From NCBI RefSeq assembly GCF_022234545.1, contig NZ_JAIEUI010000004.1, positions 372,001 to 436,000 on the forward strand: a stretch of DNA of 64,000 bases. Direction: 5' to 3'. The notes beneath the pieces were generated by a model. The model saw nothing but the letters and a program-made list of their open reading frames with translations, was not told the DNA's origin and did no database searches. Of this stretch, positions 60,935-64,000 are shown piece by piece (the first letter of the stretch is position 1; each line of letters opens with the position of its first letter). Made by a program: the position numbers and the translations under genes. This DNA comes from Paenibacillus piscarius (GTDB lineage: Bacteria > Bacillota > Bacilli > Paenibacillales > Paenibacillaceae).

Positions 60935-61810
60935 TCACCGGGCTCCAGACAGCTCCCGGAAGTCTTCGCCCAGCGTCCATTCCAGGCGGCGTGTCCATTC
61001 ACGCTGTACCTCCTTGGGGGCAATCCGCAGACGGTAGAGAATATTCCATACTCTATATAGACTCGCTGCCTTCATCTGCCGGGGGGTGAACGCCAGCGGA
61101 TTACCGGCCAGATACCCCTCCAGGAAGGCGGCGTTCAGTACCCGGGCCTTCGCCGGATAGTGATGCTTCGTGAACCAGCAGACCCAGGCCACATCATTGA
61201 GCGGGCTGCCCCACTCGGCCCACTCCCAATCCAGCACATGCAGCCCGTCCTCCTCATCGCAGAGAAGATTATGCACCCCGTAATCGCCATGGGTCAGAAC
61301 CCACGGGAGCTCTCCGGCCCCGTCCGCTTCCAGCAGCTGAAGCGAGTGCCTGCCCAAGGAATCCGGTACGAATTCGAGCGAGGTAATCATCCCGCTCAGT
61401 TCAGACCTGTTGCTGCGGCGGATCTCCTTGCCGGGCGGATGATACGGGCGGGAATGAATCTGCTCTGCCAGCAGCAGGCCCATCCTCCCATAGATCCGTT
61501 CAGCCCTCTTCCAGTCCTCTGCATCAAGCACAGACTGGGCGTTCAGCCCCTGCATCCTGTCCATGAGGATAATCCGCATTCCGTCCATCTCCATTACCTT
61601 ATGTACAGCCGGTGTATCGCAGCTTCCCTGCACCAGCTTCATGACCTGTATTTCATTCAGTGTGTCTTCGTTGGACAGGTTCGCGATTTTGGCTACAAGC
61701 GGAGGTTCCACCCCCGCCATCAGATAGGTAAGATTCGTATACCCTCCTGTCAGCCGCTCCAGCCGGCAGGCGTACCTTGCTTCCAGCACTCTGATGATAT
61801 GATCAGTCAT
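60935..61810 (-). CDS. Aminoglycoside-phosphotransferase-fold kinase
   Basis: The ATG at 61810 (GAGGGATTTC upstream) gives 291 residues; an in-frame TTG/ATG extension to 61864 lacks a site. The protein has LTGGYTNLTYLM (glycine-loop-like), VAKI (ATP Lys), the catalytic HGDYGVHNLL (HGD at 174-176) and the metal-binding D194 in VLDWEWAEWG. These are APH-fold kinase signatures; substrates in the family include aminoglycosides, choline and thiamine. Resistance is not implied. It is monocistronic. Confidence 0.88.
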   Translation of the reverse strand: MTDHIIRVLEARYACRLERLTGGYTNLTYLMAGVEPPLVAKIANLSNEDTLNEIQVMKLVQGSCDTPAVHKVMEMDGMRIILMDRMQGLNAQSVLDAEDWKRAERIYGRMGLLLAEQIHSRPYHPPGKEIRRSNRSELSGMITSLEFVPDSLGRHSLQLLEADGAGELPWVLTHGDYGVHNLLCDEEDGLHVLDWEWAEWGSPLNDVAWVCWFTKHHYPAKARVLNAAFLEGYLAGNPLAFTPRQMKAASLYRVWNILYRLRIAPKEVQREWTRRLEWTLGEDFRELSGAR

Positions 61811-61960
61811 GATATGAAATCCCTCGCTTTTATCCTTCTGTAGGCCATATTCCAAGAATAGCACATGCTCCCCTTAATTACAGGTTAAGGTATTCTGCAC
61901 AGCAAAGAGACCGGCAGGAATTACCCAGCCAGTCTGTCTGCCCGCTCTATGCTTCTTACG

Positions 61961-62434
61961 TTACTTAGCCTGTTTATACAGCTTATGCAGCAGTACGATC
62001 TGCCCGATATGATAGGCATTATGCGTCGCCGCATTGCTGATAAGCTCCCACCAGGCCGCTGGCTCCGGGAACCCGTCCACCCGGTTCTCCAGCCCTTCCT
62101 CGGACAACAGCTCCTGCCAGGCCAGCATTGCGTCCACCAGTCTGCTGCGAAGCTCACCGAAGGAAGTATTTGCAGGCAGCATGAAGCTCAGGCGATTATC
62201 TCCTACCGGAGGCACGGCATCCATATGCCCCTCCCGGTACCGGGTCTGCCAGGCTTCATTCCAGTACAGCAGATGAGCGGTAAGCTCGGCAATGCTGAAC
62301 GTCCCTTCCCCAGGTTTCCAGAAGGCTTCTTCCTCGGTGACCTCCTCTGTTGCCTGCATATACGGCAGATACCAGCTCGGGTCATTGGCGCCAGCCAGTA
62401 ATTGATCGGTCAGCACATCCTTAGCATGAACCAC
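61961..62434 (-). CDS. DinB-superfamily metalloprotein
   Basis: The 157-residue protein (GTG start after AAAGGAGAG) is a four-helix DinB-fold protein with three metal-ligand His: H54 in LTAHLLYWNEAW, H138 and H142 in ATHNAYHIGQI. Some relatives are thiol (bacillithiol or mycothiol) S-transferases, others have no known reaction. In Bacillaceae and relatives many copies exist per genome, often for detoxification. No linked gene gives a hint here. Confidence 0.88.
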   Translation of the reverse strand: MVHAKDVLTDQLLAGANDPSWYLPYMQATEEVTEEEAFWKPGEGTFSIAELTAHLLYWNEAWQTRYREGHMDAVPPVGDNRLSFMLPANTSFGELRSRLVDAMLAWQELLSEEGLENRVDGFPEPAAWWELISNAATHNAYHIGQIVLLHKLYKQAK

Positions 62435-62531
62435 TTATTCACTCTCCTTTTCCCCTCAAAATATCACAATCCAGGCGGGATAAGCCAGGTAAGCTTCTTC
62501 TATAAACAAAGTCACCCAGCGGGTGAAGGAC

Positions 62532-62690
62532 TGTATGCTGTTTTCCACATACATTCGGGCCGTGTGCCTGCTTGCGAGCATAATGTATGCTGTTTTCCAC
62601 ATACATTCGGGCCGTGTGCCTGCTTGCGAGCATAATGTATGCTGTTTTCCACATACATTCGGGCCGTGTGCCTGCTTGCGAGCAAATGTA
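62532..62690. repeat. Three tandem 52-bp repeats
   Basis: Copies begin TGTATGCTGTTTTCCACATA at 62532, 62584 and 62636, exactly 52 bases apart and nearly identical; the third ends GCGAGCAAATG. Each has a short inverted repeat (ATGTATG..CATACAT) around a TGTTTTCC core. There are no unique spacers, so it is not CRISPR. It lies between the DinB and YiiX-like genes. Similar units occur at 36515-36600. Confidence 0.95.
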
Positions 62691-62719
62691 TGCCGGGAAC
62701 GGGACTTCTCGAACTGCTG

Positions 62720-63265
62720 CTATGTGACCGAAGGCTGATACTCGCTCAGCTTGCCGTAATAGACCAGCTTCAGCCGGTCGCTCTGCCGGAAATCATCGGG
62801 GGTGACCAGCGCGGGCAGCTTGTTCCAGAGCTTAATGCCGGAGCGCTCCAGAATCTCGGCCACGAATTGCGAGCAGAAATAGGAGTTGCTGAATTCAACC
62901 GGCTCCTTCAGGGCGATGCCGAGGACGCCGAGAATATTATACAGATACTTCTGGCGGCTGCGGATGAAGACCTGGAGCACCCGCTTCATTTTCTCCACCT
63001 CGCGCTCTGTAACCTGAAGCTCATAGATCACGCAGGTTGTACCCGGATATTTGCTGTAGGTGCCGGTGCGGATATCCTCCTTCACGAACCCCCCGTTCAG
63101 CGGGTTAGCCGGATGCTTTCTGCCGAAGCTGTAGAGCTCAGACAACTCCCGGTTAAAAGAGATCGACGCATGATTATACGGGGCTTTGGTATAGCCCTGA
63201 ATCAGTCTGGTGAACAGCGTTCCCGTATTGGTGAGCAGGATATATACTGATGAATCTGCTGACAT
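62720..63265 (-). CDS. Permuted NlpC/P60 (YiiX/YebB-like) papain-fold protein
   Basis: The 181-residue protein has a His early (H32 in NHASISF) and a Cys late (C131 in YFCSQFVAEIL), the reversed order of the permuted papain-like YiiX/YebB group of the NlpC/P60 superfamily. Such proteins may act on lipids, peptides or amide bonds. It has no signal peptide. RBS AGGGGAAA. The substrate is unknown. It is divergent from the CdsA-like gene, with 119 bases between them. Confidence 0.82.
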   Translation of the reverse strand: MSADSSVYILLTNTGTLFTRLIQGYTKAPYNHASISFNRELSELYSFGRKHPANPLNGGFVKEDIRTGTYSKYPGTTCVIYELQVTEREVEKMKRVLQVFIRSRQKYLYNILGVLGIALKEPVEFSNSYFCSQFVAEILERSGIKLWNKLPALVTPDDFRQSDRLKLVYYGKLSEYQPSVT

Positions 63266-63384
63266 TTACAAGATTTCCCCTTATCAAGTCCGTTATTTTG
63301 CTTCATAATAAGCTGGACGCTTTGTCTATTTTAGCATAAAATCCCTGTATTGAATGCCACCCCGAGACAAGTTGGTGATTGCTG

Positions 63385-64000
63385 ATGAGCCGTTCCTTAT
63401 TCACACTTATTCTTATTATTGCAGTGCTGTCTGTTGTACATGTGCTGTATCTGATTGTCAGCCGGTTACAGAAGGACAAGGATTATTCCGGCATCGGCTT
63501 CCGGATCCGGACCTGGTGGGGCATGGTGTTCATCTTCTGCCTCGCCACCCTGTCCAATGCTGTAGTGTCCCTGCTGTCCCTGATGGTGCTGAGCTTCTTC
63601 GCCCTCAAGGAATATTTCTCCATGATCCGTGCCCGCAAAGCGGACCGCAGGCTGTTCCTGTGGGCGTACCTGTCCATTCCGCTGCAATTCTACTGGATCT
63701 ACATTGAATGGTACGGGATGTTCATCATCTTCATTCCGGTCTATGTGTTCCTGCTGCTGCCGCTTCCCCGCCTGATCAACAAGGGGACGCTCGGCTTCCT
63801 GCGCGGTGTAAGCTCTGTACAGTGGGGGCTGATGCTGATGGTATTCGGGCTTAGCCATCTGGCCTACTTCCAGTTCGCCACACCGGAATATGGGGCAGGG
63901 CTGGTCCTGTTCCTGGTGGTGCTGACCCAGCTCAATGATGCCGTACATTATCTGGCTTCGATCTATGTCGGCAAGCACCGGATTGTTCCGACCGCCAACC
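63385..64000 (+). CDS. CdsA-like phosphatidate cytidylyltransferase (3' end missing)
   Basis: From ATG at 63385 (GGTGATT upstream) the frame is open to the window end: 205 residues and no stop. It has at least six membrane helices, a FFALKEYFSMIRARKADRR loop, and TQLNDAVHYLASIYVGKHRIVP at the end, which matches the LND..QY..GK..GRHKI.P part of the CdsA signature that precedes the SPNKT motif. It would make CDP-diacylglycerol, or be a paralogue such as E. coli YnbB, as the N-terminal part is shorter than housekeeping CdsA. Complete sequence is needed to decide. Confidence 0.75.
   Translation, partial: MSRSLFTLILIIAVLSVVHVLYLIVSRLQKDKDYSGIGFRIRTWWGMVFIFCLATLSNAVVSLLSLMVLSFFALKEYFSMIRARKADRRLFLWAYLSIPLQFYWIYIEWYGMFIIFIPVYVFLLLPLPRLINKGTLGFLRGVSSVQWGLMLMVFGLSHLAYFQFATPEYGAGLVLFLVVLTQLNDAVHYLASIYVGKHRIVPTAN

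Noticed and set aside
62532..62690. CRISPR array
   Set aside because: The 52-bp units are back to back with no unique spacers, and there are no cas genes.

Overview
The window looks like a chromosomal segment of a Paenibacillus-type Firmicute. The evidence is strong AGGAGG-type ribosome binding sites with frequent TTG and GTG starts, moderately high GC, Bacillus-like gene content (GreA, a B. subtilis-type YdaJKLMN exopolysaccharide locus, xpt-pbuX under a purine riboswitch, bacterial nitric oxide synthase, RpmE2) and many SARP, LytTR, MarR and hybrid-kinase regulators. I saw no rRNA, tRNA, CRISPR array or prophage. The only intact mobile element is one IS200/IS605 insertion.

Region 1 (1-11.5 kb): the end of an exported polysaccharide deacetylase, a membrane diguanylate cyclase, the zinc-independent ribosomal protein L31 (RpmE2), then a leftward six-gene exopolysaccharide operon. 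That operon encodes a GH8 lipoprotein, a multi-span membrane protein, a DUF2334 protein, a GT2 synthase, a BcsB-like protein and a degenerate GGDEF receptor that keeps a c-di-GMP I-site. Cyclase and receptor lie a few hundred bases apart, which suggests a local c-di-GMP switch for polysaccharide export. Region 2 (11.6-15.9 kb): a compact leftward cluster of K+ channel, DUF350, lipoprotein, glutathionylspermidine-synthase-like ATP-grasp ligase, a Ser/Gly/Lys-tailed protein ending in Gly-Gly, and a small protein. It resembles the YgiB/YgiC and YjfL/M/C modules of E. coli and may be a peptide-ligation system at the membrane. Region 3 (16-27.6 kb): a SARP-type response regulator with a 1022-residue composite kinase whose first H-box lacks its His; xpt-pbuX with a guanine-class riboswitch; and two rightward hybrid kinases, one with a roughly 200-residue QTEELQA coiled coil and three receiver domains.

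Region 4 (27.7-33.8 kb): a frame-broken AraC gene, a VOC protein, and an ECF sigma / anti-sigma pair followed by two exported paralogues that are homologous to the anti-sigma's own outside domain. Region 5 (33.8-45.3 kb): GreA, a MarR-controlled multidrug exporter with twin operators, RlmN, a GIY-YIG protein, an EcsC-NOS-TetR operon, the IS605 element (TnpA with an HUQ motif and an intact TnpB), and a large permease. Region 6 (45.6-64 kb): mostly single genes. They include a stalk-domain protein, an FMN/FAD flavoprotein reductase behind a textbook MerR operator, a UvrC-like GIY-YIG protein without a nuclease C-terminus, a LytTR/DUF3021 pair whose regulator seems to start at ATC, a MarR-controlled quinone-type oxidoreductase, an NlpC/P60 hydrolase, a catalase-fold protein, a lipid kinase, a DinB protein and the start of a CdsA-like gene. 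Two clusters of a 51-52 bp intergenic repeat (about 36.5 kb and 62.5 kb) appear to belong to one family.

The best candidates for undescribed biology are the ECF/anti-sigma locus with exported sensor-domain paralogues, and the ATP-grasp / Gly-Gly-tail / K+-channel cluster.
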